Positions 42,711-51,184 of a stretch of 64,000 bases of DNA are shown here, one piece after another. The stretch's first letter is position 1. Every line of letters begins with the position of its first letter. The stretch comes from Streptomyces uncialis (GTDB lineage Bacteria; Actinomycetota; Actinomycetes; Streptomycetales; Streptomycetaceae). The notes under the pieces are model-generated. The model searched no databases. It was not told where the DNA came from and was given only the letters and a program-made list of their open reading frames with translations. Location: the NCBI RefSeq assembly GCF_036250755.1, contig NZ_CP109583.1, positions 6,797,501 to 6,861,500 of the forward strand. The letters run 5' to 3'. The position numbers and the translations under genes were made by a program.

Positions 42711-44654
42711 TCAGTGCAGCGCGTCGATCTTCGTACCGTCCTCGCCCCGCCCGGTCAGCGCGGCCTGCGCACCCTCCTGGGCGGGGACCGCCAGCACGTT
42801 CCCCGGCGCCTGCCCGGTCACATCGCCGCGCGCCGACAGCTCCGTCACACCCTTGCTCCCGGCGGCCACCAGGTACCAGGACCCGGCCGTCGACTTCCAC
42901 AGCACCCCGGCCAGCACCCGCGCCTGCCGCGGGGAACACGCGGGCGAGTCCACGGACTGCGCCGCCACCGCCGCGACCGGCTTGCCCGGCGCCAGCACCT
43001 GCGCCAGCACCCGGCTCCCGCCGCCCCGCCAGGTGTCGGCCCGGGTGCACAGCCACGACGCCTGGCCGTTGCCCTCCGGCAGCGGCTGACTCGCGTACGT
43101 CCAGGAGTTCACCGTACGCACCCCCTGCCCCCGCACCGCCGCCAGCGAACACGCCGCGGGCGCCCACTCGGCCAGCGCCTCGGCACCCGCCGCGTCCCGC
43201 GCCGCCCCCGGCCGCCCCGACGTCAGCCGGGCCGGCGTCAGCTCACCCAGATCGCTCATCAGCCGCTTCGGCCCGCCACCGGACACCTGGAGGACGTTCC
43301 ACGAGGAGCACATCCCCGTCTTCGGGTCCGGCTGCCCGGGACCGGCCATCGGGTCCGTCACCCCGTCCGCCGACCGCCGCAACGCCACCGGTCCGGTACC
43401 GGGCGTCCGCAGATCCCGCACCGCCGTACCGCTCACCCAGGGCGCCGTCAGATACCGCACATTGCCGTCCGTGCGGCCGAGCACCAGCGCCACCGCCTCG
43501 GCCGCGCCCGCGCCGTCCACCCGGGCGAAGTCGAGCGCCGCCCCCTCCGAGCCCTCCACCGGCTCCGCGTACCGCACGATCCGCAGCCCGTCGTGCAGCA
43601 GCACCACCCGCGCGCCGTCCACCTCACCCGCGTACAGCAACTGCGCCGGACCGGGCGCCGCGCCCGATGCGGTACCCGGGGTCGCCGACACCCGCACCGA
43701 CGTACCCGGCCGCGCCCACACCGCCAACGCCCTTCGCAACAGCGCCCGGTCACCGGTGAGCGCGCCCCGGGCGGGCCACACCGAGAAGTCCGTGCGCGGC
43801 GAGGTACGCCACGCGGCGGACCCCGCCTCGGTGAGCAGCGCCGGGTCCAGCGCCGCCTCACCCGCCGGGTTCTTCGCGTACGGAGGCGCCGCCGCGCCGT
43901 CCGGGCCCCAGCCCTCGCCGGGCATCCCGAGGAGCGCGCCGCACACCACGGTCGCCGCCGCGGCCACCGCCGCCGCCCGCAGATGCTGACGCCTGCGCAC
44001 CAGGTCCGTGGGCCGCGCCTGGAGCACACACGGATCGAACTCCGGCGCCTCCAGCAGCGCGTACCGCCGCGCCACCTCGTCCGCCTCGTCCAGCGCGTCG
44101 TCCGGATCCTCCGCGCCCGCCGCCGACAGCAGGTTCCGGACCTCGTCGTCCGTCAGCCCCTCCAGACCCCGCAGCACGTACGCGGCCCGGCCCGGCGCGG
44201 TCAGCGCCGAAAGGTCCTGGTCCAGCGCGAGTTCGTCGGCGCCGCCGGAACGGGGGAACAGCCGCAGCCCCCACACCTGCGGCAGCCCGGGCCACAGCCG
44301 CGCCCGCTTGGGCAGCGCGAACCGCTTCAGCGGCAGATCCGCCTCCAGCGCCGCCCGCAGCACCCGCAGCCGTACGAACGCGTACCCCGGATCGGCGCCC
44401 CGGGCGTCACCGGAACGCCGGGCGGCCACCACCCCCGCCGTACCGCTCCCGCCCCGGCCCCGGGGCAGGCCGCGCTGCACCAGCGCGTGGGCCGTCAGTA
44501 CCCGGCGGTGGCGGCCGAGACGCGGCGGCAGCACCAGATAGGCGAGGCGGGCGAGCCGGGGATAGTGCTCGACGAGCGCGGCTTCGGCCCGCTCCACGTC
44601 GGCGGCCGGTCCGGCCGGGCGGTCGGGGCGGGTGACGACATCCTGTGACTGCAC
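42711..44654 (-). CDS. membrane protein with sigma-factor-like cytoplasmic part and large extracytoplasmic domain
   Basis: 647 residues, GTG start. Residues about 20-70 (ERAEAALVEHYPRLARLAYLVLPPRLGRHRRVLTAHALVQRGLP) resemble sigma region 2. Residues about 160-205 (GRAAYVLRGLEGLTDDEVRNLLSAAGAEDPDDALDEADEV) resemble sigma region 4, without a clear DNA-recognition helix. One membrane helix follows (RAAAVAAAATVVCGALLGM, about 225-245), then ~400 residues outside the cell with Cys pairs. It seems to be a Streptomyces-specific family. A sensor or anti-sigma-like role is possible but not shown. The TPR gene lies 72 bases upstream on the same strand. Confidence 0.7.
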   Translation of the reverse strand: MQSQDVVTRPDRPAGPAADVERAEAALVEHYPRLARLAYLVLPPRLGRHRRVLTAHALVQRGLPRGRGGSGTAGVVAARRSGDARGADPGYAFVRLRVLRAALEADLPLKRFALPKRARLWPGLPQVWGLRLFPRSGGADELALDQDLSALTAPGRAAYVLRGLEGLTDDEVRNLLSAAGAEDPDDALDEADEVARRYALLEAPEFDPCVLQARPTDLVRRRQHLRAAAVAAAATVVCGALLGMPGEGWGPDGAAAPPYAKNPAGEAALDPALLTEAGSAAWRTSPRTDFSVWPARGALTGDRALLRRALAVWARPGTSVRVSATPGTASGAAPGPAQLLYAGEVDGARVVLLHDGLRIVRYAEPVEGSEGAALDFARVDGAGAAEAVALVLGRTDGNVRYLTAPWVSGTAVRDLRTPGTGPVALRRSADGVTDPMAGPGQPDPKTGMCSSWNVLQVSGGGPKRLMSDLGELTPARLTSGRPGAARDAAGAEALAEWAPAACSLAAVRGQGVRTVNSWTYASQPLPEGNGQASWLCTRADTWRGGGSRVLAQVLAPGKPVAAVAAQSVDSPACSPRQARVLAGVLWKSTAGSWYLVAAGSKGVTELSARGDVTGQAPGNVLAVPAQEGAQAALTGRGEDGTKIDALH

Positions 44655-44726
44655 GATCAGCGCAACGAACGAGACGGGGGATGGTCACCCGCCCGCCACG
44701 GACGGGGGACCGCCCCGCCGCCGGGA

Positions 44727-45311
44727 TCAGGAAGCGGCCGGAGCGTTCAGCCCGCGCGCGTAGTGCCGCAACGACCGCTGATAGCGCGGCAGATGCGGGG
44801 CGAGCGCGCCGAGCGCCAGCGCCAGCGCCTCGCGCTCCCGGCCCGTGTCGGCGAGACACAGCCCGAGGAACGCCCGCACCGCGTCGTCCAACTCGTCCGG
44901 CTCGGCGTCCAGTTCCGGGGAGAGCAGGGCGACACCCTCCTCGGGGCGGCCCAGGTTCCGCAGCGAACTCGCGAGCTGGATCTTGGCACGGCGGCGCCGG
45001 ACACCCTCCACCCCGCGCTCCAGCGCCAGCCGGTACAGCGGCACCGCCCGGTCGGGACGCCCCGTCGAGTCGAACGCCCCGGCCCGCTCGAACGCCGCCA
45101 CCGCGCTGTCCGGCGGGAGTTCGGCGGCCAGCGCGTCGATCAGCGCCCGGAACTGCGGCGCGGGCAGCGCGTCCAGCCGCGACCAGGCGGCGGCCAGCCG
45201 CTGCTCCCAGGCGAGACCGGGCTCCTGGTCCGCCGTGCTCCGCCGCACGGTCCCCGTGGCCGCGCCGACGCCGTCCGCGGTGCCGCGGCCCGCGCTCCCG
45301 TTCCCGCTCAT
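44727..45311 (-). CDS. tetratricopeptide repeat protein (TPR_5 type)
   Basis: 194 residues. After a polar 35-residue lead, helical TPR-like pairs run to the end: DSAVAAFERAGAFDSTGRPDRAVPLYRLALERG, RRRAKIQLASSLRNLGRPEEGVALL, and DAVRAFLGLCLADTGREREALALALGAL. This matches the group-5 tetratrico family. GGAAGGGGA precedes the ATG. It is placed just before the sigma-like membrane protein on the same strand and probably forms an operon with it; a scaffold or partner role is likely. Confidence 0.85.
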   Translation of the reverse strand: MSGNGSAGRGTADGVGAATGTVRRSTADQEPGLAWEQRLAAAWSRLDALPAPQFRALIDALAAELPPDSAVAAFERAGAFDSTGRPDRAVPLYRLALERGVEGVRRRRAKIQLASSLRNLGRPEEGVALLSPELDAEPDELDDAVRAFLGLCLADTGREREALALALGALAPHLPRYQRSLRHYARGLNAPAAS

Positions 45312-45512
45312 CGGTCCCCTTCCCTGGTCCACCAGGTCACCTTCGCACACCCGTACCCCGGGGACGTCCGGATTCGGCCCATGATCGTCGAGGCCCTTCC
45401 CACATCGGCGGGAGGTGTGTTGAGCACACGGGCGACGCGGTCCGTATCGGAGGTCGGACCCCCGGCCGGGACCGGCCAGGACCGGCGAGCGGTGGGCGGA
45501 GAGGCGGGCACG

Positions 45513-46016
45513 ATGAGGCGGCCGACGCGGGACCCGGGGAACGGACGCGGCGGGGACGGTGGCGGGACGGCCGACCGGCCCCGGTGGCGGGCCCGGTCCG
45601 CCGCCGTGAGCGCGGTGGCCCTGCTCGCCGCGCTGACCGGCTGCGGCGACGACGGCCCCGGCATCCCCCGGACGGCCACCGGCACCCTGGAGGAGCTCGC
45701 CGCCGAGGTGGGCTGCGCGCCCGAGACCCGCGCCGCGACCGACGAACTGCGCCAGGCCGACTGCCGCACCGGCGACGGCCGGTTCGTCCTCGCGACCTTC
45801 ACCACCGACCGGGGCCAGCGGGAGTGGCTGAACGGCGCCAAGGACTACGGCGGCACCTATCTGGTGGGCCGCCGCTGGGTCGCCGTCGCGGGGCCGGACA
45901 TGGTCGGCGCGCTGCGCGCCGAACTGGGCGGCGACGTGGAGCGCTCCGCCCACGGCACGGACCCGCAGCACCCGGACCCCGGTGGCACCGGGGCTCCCGG
46001 GCACGGCGGGCATTAG
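45513..46016 (+). CDS. small lipoprotein of unknown function
   Basis: 167 residues. Basic, Gly-rich N-terminus, hydrophobic core SAAVSAVALLAAL, lipobox LTGC; the mature protein begins GDDGPGIPRT. The folded part contains LEELAAEVGCAPETRAATDELRQADCRTGDGRFVLATFTTDRGQREWLNGAKDYGGTYLVGRRWVAV, a pattern known from many secreted Streptomyces proteins without assigned function. Two cysteines may form a disulfide. The C-terminus is Gly/Pro/His-rich. It is divergent from the TPR gene and converges on the DUF1996 gene. Confidence 0.8.
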   Translation: MRRPTRDPGNGRGGDGGGTADRPRWRARSAAVSAVALLAALTGCGDDGPGIPRTATGTLEELAAEVGCAPETRAATDELRQADCRTGDGRFVLATFTTDRGQREWLNGAKDYGGTYLVGRRWVAVAGPDMVGALRAELGGDVERSAHGTDPQHPDPGGTGAPGHGGH

Positions 46017-46094
46017 ACGGGGGCCGGGGGGAAGCCGGTTCGTGCGGCGGGTGGCCGGGGGGCCATCCGCCGTACGGACGGTTCGGCGGACGGC

Positions 46095-47603
46095 TCAGGA
46101 GCAGCGCCGGCCGCGGTTGACGCAGTCCGTCAGCCGGTTCATCAGCCGGTTGTCGAAGACGTTGATGAAGTCCCCGTGGTCGGTCACCGGCTTGTGGAGC
46201 TGCTCGGGGAACGAGTCCACGGCGAAGTTGCGTCGCGGCGGGACGTCGTAGACGACGCGCTGGACGAGCTGCGGGATCGCCTTGAAGCCGGACGGGCAGG
46301 CGCCCGAGCGCGGATCGGTGAACGCGACATGCGTCCGGTGGTTCGCGCTGTCCGTGTTGCGGCCGTCCCAGCAGCTCTGGAAGCGGAACGTCCGGACGAC
46401 CTGGCTGCCCTGCGGGCACAGCGGATACTTGTCCCTGAGCTGGCGGTTCTCGAAGCCCGTGCAGCTCCAGGAGGCGTTGGCGTTCGCCGTGCCGTTGGTG
46501 AGGGCCTTGGCGTCGCCCGTGATGATCCGCAGGAAGCGCGGCATCGCGACGACCCGTGAGCGCGGGTTGCCCTCGAAGCGCAGGGTCACCTCGCTCGGCG
46601 TCCGGATCCGGCCGACGTTGCGGTCCAGGCCGCCGCCGTCCGCGTCCGCGTCCGCCTCGGCCCGCCCGTTCTGCACCCGCAGCACGGGCCAGAAGTACGA
46701 CGACCTGTCTCCCTGGTCGCGGCAGCTGGTGCGACCGGCCGCGAGCGTCCGGTCATCGGCGAAGGCGTTGTTGGCCTGGTTGCCGACATAGTCGTGCATA
46801 TGGTGGGCGCCGTTGCTCACCCCGGGTGCCACGATCACGTTGTCCGGATTGAACAACCGGTTCCGGTTGGTGCCGCAGCTCGTGGAGAACGTGCCCCGGG
46901 ACGCGCCGCGCCCGGACCGGGGCACCTGGACGTTCGGCCGGACGGACCGGATGTCGGCGAAGTCGGCGGCGACGGGCCCGTTGCCCGCCTGCCCGTTGCC
47001 GCCGCCGCTTCCCTCGCCCTGGCCGCCGTTCTGCCCACCGCCGGACCGTCCGCCGCGCTGCCCGCCGTCGCGCTCCCGGTCACCGCCCTCGCGCTCGCCC
47101 TCACCGCCCCCGTCGCCGTCCGCGGTGGTCCGGTCGCCCTCGGGGGTGCGGCCCGTGCAGGCGGCCAGTGAGTCGAAGCGCCGGGGCGGGGTGCCGCCGT
47201 TGCCACGGATACGGGCCTGGATGCGTTCGAGGGCCGCGGCCCGGTCGTTCCCGAGCGGGGTGAGGATGCTGTCCCGTACGAAGCCCGGATCGCGTGCGGC
47301 GTCGTCCCGGGAGTCGGCGAGCCGCCGGTAGGACTCGGTGATCTGGCTGTCGAGGGCGGCGAGTTCACCGTCCACCTCCGCGCGGGCCCCGTCCGGTACC
47401 TCCGTGAGTTCGTTGCCCACGTCGGGGCAGTCGATGGTCGCGACCAGTTGCCGGAGCTCGCCCCCGTCCCGGGGGACGGTCCCCGACGCCGAGGCGTAGA
47501 CATTGGCCACGACCAGTCCGCCCGCCCCCATGACCAGCGCGGCAGCCGCCGCCATGGCCCGCTGGGCCTTCGTCGTCCGGCGTTTGCGTGATGTGTGTCC
47601 CAT
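46095..47603 (-). CDS. secreted DUF1996 domain protein
   Basis: 502 residues. N-terminal Tat/Sec-like signal with a basic start (MGHTSRKRRTTKAQR) and hydrophobic AMAAAAALVMGAGGLVVANV. A helical region (to about residue 150) and a Gly/Glu/Arg-rich linker (about 150-195) lead to DUF1996: DNVIVAPGVSNGAHHMHDYVGNQANNAFADD, SSYFWPVLRV, WSCTGFENRQLRDKYPLCPQG, FQSCWDGRNTDSANHRTHVAF and CPSGFKAIPQLVQRVVYD. Conserved His, Trp and Cys suggest a metal-dependent or carbohydrate-active fold, but no activity is established. AGAGGAG precedes the ATG. Confidence 0.88.
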   Translation of the reverse strand: MGHTSRKRRTTKAQRAMAAAAALVMGAGGLVVANVYASASGTVPRDGGELRQLVATIDCPDVGNELTEVPDGARAEVDGELAALDSQITESYRRLADSRDDAARDPGFVRDSILTPLGNDRAAALERIQARIRGNGGTPPRRFDSLAACTGRTPEGDRTTADGDGGGEGEREGGDRERDGGQRGGRSGGGQNGGQGEGSGGGNGQAGNGPVAADFADIRSVRPNVQVPRSGRGASRGTFSTSCGTNRNRLFNPDNVIVAPGVSNGAHHMHDYVGNQANNAFADDRTLAAGRTSCRDQGDRSSYFWPVLRVQNGRAEADADADGGGLDRNVGRIRTPSEVTLRFEGNPRSRVVAMPRFLRIITGDAKALTNGTANANASWSCTGFENRQLRDKYPLCPQGSQVVRTFRFQSCWDGRNTDSANHRTHVAFTDPRSGACPSGFKAIPQLVQRVVYDVPPRRNFAVDSFPEQLHKPVTDHGDFINVFDNRLMNRLTDCVNRGRRCS

Positions 47604-47795
47604 GGAACTCCTCTGCTTCCTTGCCGCGCCGTGGTCGTTCGGCAGGGGTGAAGCGGCTCCGTTCCATACGGGGGTGCCGGTACGGATGTTCAGGCCCGGG
47701 GGGTGATTCGTAGGAGTCTCCGGGAGCGTTTCGCCCTCAACCGCCGCACAGGGCACGGCCGAGGGCGAACGCCACGGGTGACGCGTGGTCGCAGG

Positions 47796-48812
47796 TCAGC
47801 CGGTCGGTCCGGCCGTACCCGGCGTACCGGCCAGGACCAGGGCCTCCCGGTCCGGGTCCAGGCCCAGCCGGGGGCGGTCGGGACGCTGCGGGGCCCGGCC
47901 GTCCAGGGCGCTGAGCCAGGCCCAGGTGTCCGCCACCGTCTCGGCCACCGGCCGGCAGACCAGCCCCGCGCCGAGGGCGCGGGACACATCGATACGGTGC
48001 ACCCCTTCGTGCTCCTCCGAGCCGGGCGGGGTCCAGATCGGCAGCTCCGTCCAGGGCGAGATCCCCGCGTCGAGGATCGCCCGCGGATCGGTCCAGCGGA
48101 ACCGGGCGGCGGAGCCGGTCGCCTCGGCACAGGCGTCCAGCAGCTCGCCCATCGTGGTGTGACCCTGCGGACCCACCGTGTTGTACGGGCCGGTCAACCC
48201 GGCGGCGATCGCGTCGAGCGCCCAGGCGGCCAGGTCACGTGCGTCGATGTACTGAAGCCGGAGGTCCCGCGGCCCCGGGGCGAGGACATCGCCGCCCCGG
48301 GCGACCCGGCTCAGCCACCAGGGCAGCCGGCCGATGTTCTCGTACGGGCCGAGGATCAGACCGGCGCGCAGCAGCAGGCTCCGGTCCGCGCCGAACCCGT
48401 CCCGCAGGGCGAGTTCGGCGCCGCGCTTGTCCTGGGCGTAGTCGGTCGCCGCCGCGTCGGGCGAGCCGTCCACCACGGGATGGGACTCGTCATGGTCCGG
48501 GCCCGGCGGCCAGGTGTACACCGACGCGCTGGAGATGTACGTGTAGTGGGCGGCCCGGCCGGTCAGCAGCCGTGCGCTGTCCCGTACGGCGGTCGGTGCG
48601 GCGGACCAGGTGTCGACGACGGCGTCCCAGGTGCCGTCCGCCAGTGCGGCCAGTCCGTCGGGAGCGGTCCGGTCGCCGATGAGGGAGGTGACCCCGTCCG
48701 GGGCGCGGTGCCGGCCCCGGTGGAGGACGGTCACCTCTTCTCCCCGGCGGACCGCCTCCTCCGCGATGGCCCGTCCCACGAATTCGGTGCCGCCCAGAAT
48801 CAGTAGTTTCAT
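47796..48812 (-). CDS. NAD-dependent epimerase/dehydratase family protein (extended SDR)
   Basis: 338 residues. Rossmann motif MKLLILGGTEFVGRAIAEEA at the N-terminus (GGxxFxG variant of the atypical/isoflavone-like class). Middle: YTYISSASVYTWPP; downstream YAQDKRGAEL keeps the YxxxK catalytic pair. It probably uses NAD(P) for a reductase or epimerase reaction on an unknown substrate; related Streptomyces proteins are called reductases. ATG at 48812 starts directly at the Rossmann strand. An upstream TTG at 48827 is in frame but lacks support. Confidence 0.85.
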   Translation of the reverse strand: MKLLILGGTEFVGRAIAEEAVRRGEEVTVLHRGRHRAPDGVTSLIGDRTAPDGLAALADGTWDAVVDTWSAAPTAVRDSARLLTGRAAHYTYISSASVYTWPPGPDHDESHPVVDGSPDAAATDYAQDKRGAELALRDGFGADRSLLLRAGLILGPYENIGRLPWWLSRVARGGDVLAPGPRDLRLQYIDARDLAAWALDAIAAGLTGPYNTVGPQGHTTMGELLDACAEATGSAARFRWTDPRAILDAGISPWTELPIWTPPGSEEHEGVHRIDVSRALGAGLVCRPVAETVADTWAWLSALDGRAPQRPDRPRLGLDPDREALVLAGTPGTAGPTG

Positions 48813-48944
48813 GGGTCGACTGTGCAAGGACCGGTTCCGGAACGGAATGGCGTTCCGCGCAGGGAGAAACGATTCAGCTGGTGGCGGACGCCCGCGGCCG
48901 GGCGAGGGACCCCGAACGCGCGGGCGTATACGGGCGGTTGGGGA

Positions 48945-49652
48945 TCAGCCGGTCGGGGGCGCGTACTTGTAGCCGACCCGGCGGACCGTCTGGATCGCCT
49001 GACGGTGCTCCGCGCCGAGCTTGCGCCGCAGCCGGGCGATATGGACGTCCACGGTGCGCCCGTCACCGACATGCCCGTAGCCCCACACCGTGGTGACGAG
49101 CTGGTCGCGGGTGTGCACCCGGTGCGGATGCGCCACGAGATGCGCCAGCAGCTCGAACTCCAGGTACGTCAGGTCGAGATCACGGCCCCGCACCCGGGCG
49201 GTCCGCCGTACCGCGTCCACCTGGACGAGGGTGTCCCCGTCGAGCGGACCGGAGCGGGCCGGGCCGTCCTCGTCGTCCTCCACGGACGGGACGGGCAGCA
49301 GCCGCTGCTGATCGGCGGGCACCAGGACGAGGTACCCGATCATCGGCGGCTGGCCGGGCAGGGTGGGCAGGGCGTGCTGGGGCGCGGGCAGCCAGGTGGC
49401 GCCCGGCGGGAGGAAGTCCGTCACATCGACGACCTCGTCCCGGTCCACGGCGCGCAGCCCGCGCCGCGCGGCCGGCCCGGCGGTCCCGGGCCGGGGGGCG
49501 GGGCCGCCGAGGGGCTTGCCGTAGGACGCGGGGGCCGTGGCCGCGGCGGACGGGCCGGGGGCGCCGGAGGAGTACGCGGTGGCGGCCGGATAGGGGCCGC
49601 CCGGATAGGAGGGGGACGAGGGGTTCGCCGGGAAGGAACGGGTGTTCGCCAT
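48945..49652 (-). CDS. winged-helix (OmpR-type) transcriptional regulator without receiver domain
   Basis: 235 residues. The first 75 residues are Pro/Ala/Ser-rich and disordered. A short middle domain (VVDVTDFLPPGATWLPAPQH...IGYLVLVPADQQRLL) follows. The C-terminal 95 residues are a Trans_reg_C winged helix: DLDLTYLEFELLAHLVAHPHRVHTRDQLVTTVWGYGHVGDGRTVDVHIARLRRKL...IQTVRRVGYKYAPP. No phosphoacceptor Asp is present, so it is an orphan-type regulator. Its targets are unknown. Confidence 0.9.
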   Translation of the reverse strand: MANTRSFPANPSSPSYPGGPYPAATAYSSGAPGPSAAATAPASYGKPLGGPAPRPGTAGPAARRGLRAVDRDEVVDVTDFLPPGATWLPAPQHALPTLPGQPPMIGYLVLVPADQQRLLPVPSVEDDEDGPARSGPLDGDTLVQVDAVRRTARVRGRDLDLTYLEFELLAHLVAHPHRVHTRDQLVTTVWGYGHVGDGRTVDVHIARLRRKLGAEHRQAIQTVRRVGYKYAPPTG

Positions 49653-49769
49653 GAGGGGTCAGCTCTTTCGCGCGAGATGTCGTCGTGGGAGTTCGAGGAC
49701 GGTGAGCGCGTGGCTCAGGTCGTCGAGGACGTACGTCGTGCGCGCTGGCCGAAGGCCGGGTGAACGGCT

Positions 49770-49898
49770 TTAGAGGGCCCGCGCGTTCCGTGCGCGGCGA
49801 CACACCCGATCGAAGTCGTGGTGCTGTCGGGACGGCCAGAAGGGCTCCAGGGTGTACACGTCGGGTTGTCCCGTCGTCGCGTTCCGGTAGCTGGCCAT
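49770..49898 (-). CDS. small conserved-type hypothetical protein (42 aa)
   Basis: 42 residues, starting MASYRNATTGQPDVYTLEPFWPSRQ and ending VCRRARNARAL. Third codon positions are about 85% G/C, as in real genes here, and the composition (Trp, Tyr, His, Phe present) is not low-complexity. In-frame sequence continues upstream to 49991, so a longer start cannot be excluded; ATG at 49898 is the only ATG with nearby GG-rich sequence. No function can be proposed. Confidence 0.5.
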   Translation of the reverse strand: MASYRNATTGQPDVYTLEPFWPSRQHHDFDRVCRRARNARAL

Positions 49899-49987
49899 GC
49901 CGCCATTGAACCAGACCCATGGGTCCGGCAGGAGCCTCCTCTCAAGGGTCGGACGCCTCCTTGGCGCGATTTTGTCGCTCCCGACCC

Positions 49988-51001
49988 TCAACCCACCAGG
50001 CGTTTACGCCAATCCAGGGGGCTGACCACCAGGGCGGTCCCCGCCGACCCGTCCCACTGGGTGGACAGCCCGGCGGCCGACAGCGCGGCGACCACCTCAT
50101 GGCCCACCGCGGCCGCCGTCGCCGCGCTGCCGTCGAACCCGCCGTACAGCAGGAACAGCCCGCCGCCCGCCGCGGCGGCCTCCGTCTGCTGCTCATGGAA
50201 GAAGACGAACCCCCGCGCGCCGTCCGCCGCTTCGGCCCCGATCTCGGCCAGTCCGCAGCCGCGGCAGCACGTGAAGTCCTCCCGGGCGGTGATCCCCGCG
50301 CCCTCCAGCGCCGCGAACGCGCGGGTCAGCCGCTCCGGATCGGTGGTCCCCGTCCACCGCGCCGATTCCGCGACCCGCTCCAGCCACAGCCCGTCCACCA
50401 GGACACGGGCCTGCTCGGGGGAGACCGGGCGGTCGTCCTGCGCCGGACCCGCCCGCTCCGCCTCCTCGGAACCCACCAGCCACTCCTCGGCGGCCTCCGC
50501 CAGACCCTCCCGGTCGAGATAGCCGCAGCGCAGGAGCTCGCGTATCCGCTCCTCGACCGGCTCGCGCAGCTCGTCGGGGAGCGGGGGCACCTCCTCGGGC
50601 GGGTCCACGTCCACCGGTTTCCAGCGCAGGTCCCGGCCCCAGTCCTCGTCACCGCGCGCCCAGCCGAGGACCGCCTCCGCCACCTGCTCAACGCCCTGCG
50701 GGGCGATGACCGTACCGAAGAAACGGGAACGGCTCTCGCGGTGCTCCAGGCGGTACTCCCGGCCGGTGACGTGCCACACCTGGACGAACACATCGGGGAG
50801 GTCGGGCACCCGCTGGACGACCAGGAAGTGGTCGTCCTGCCCACCGATCCGCCCGACCAGCTCGCGCAGCTGCCCGGGCGACGGCGCCAGAGTCACCGAA
50901 CCGTCCTCCGACTCGACCTTGACGGGCAGTCCCGCCGCGCCGCCGTCCTCGAACGTCCCGTCCGGCCGTTGCCTGGCCCCGGTCCAGCTTCCGTTCCCCA
51001 T
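49988..51001 (-). CDS. DUF6891 family hypothetical protein
   Basis: 337 residues, soluble. The N-terminal half has a domain with DDHFLVVQRVPDLPDVFVQVWHV and the block YRLEHRESRSRFFGTVIAPQGVEQVAEAVLGWA. The C-terminal half matches DUF6891: GAGITAREDFTCCRGCGLAEIG with a CCxxC cysteine cluster, then GFVFFHEQQTE and LFLLYGGFDG. The cysteines could bind zinc. GGGGGAG precedes the ATG. No role known. Confidence 0.82.
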   Translation of the reverse strand: MGNGSWTGARQRPDGTFEDGGAAGLPVKVESEDGSVTLAPSPGQLRELVGRIGGQDDHFLVVQRVPDLPDVFVQVWHVTGREYRLEHRESRSRFFGTVIAPQGVEQVAEAVLGWARGDEDWGRDLRWKPVDVDPPEEVPPLPDELREPVEERIRELLRCGYLDREGLAEAAEEWLVGSEEAERAGPAQDDRPVSPEQARVLVDGLWLERVAESARWTGTTDPERLTRAFAALEGAGITAREDFTCCRGCGLAEIGAEAADGARGFVFFHEQQTEAAAAGGGLFLLYGGFDGSAATAAAVGHEVVAALSAAGLSTQWDGSAGTALVVSPLDWRKRLVG

Positions 51002-51184
51002 CGTCTCCCCCTGCCGCGCCCGGCCGCCCGGACCCTGGATCATCCGCCGCGCACCGTCCGCACGGCCGGGCCGGGGCAGCGCCCGACCCGGGTTCCACCC
51101 TCGCACGCGCCACTGACAACGCGGCGGCGCCCGTGGGCCACCCACCGGTCGGGGTGGATGCCCCACGGGCGCCGCCGCCGGGGC

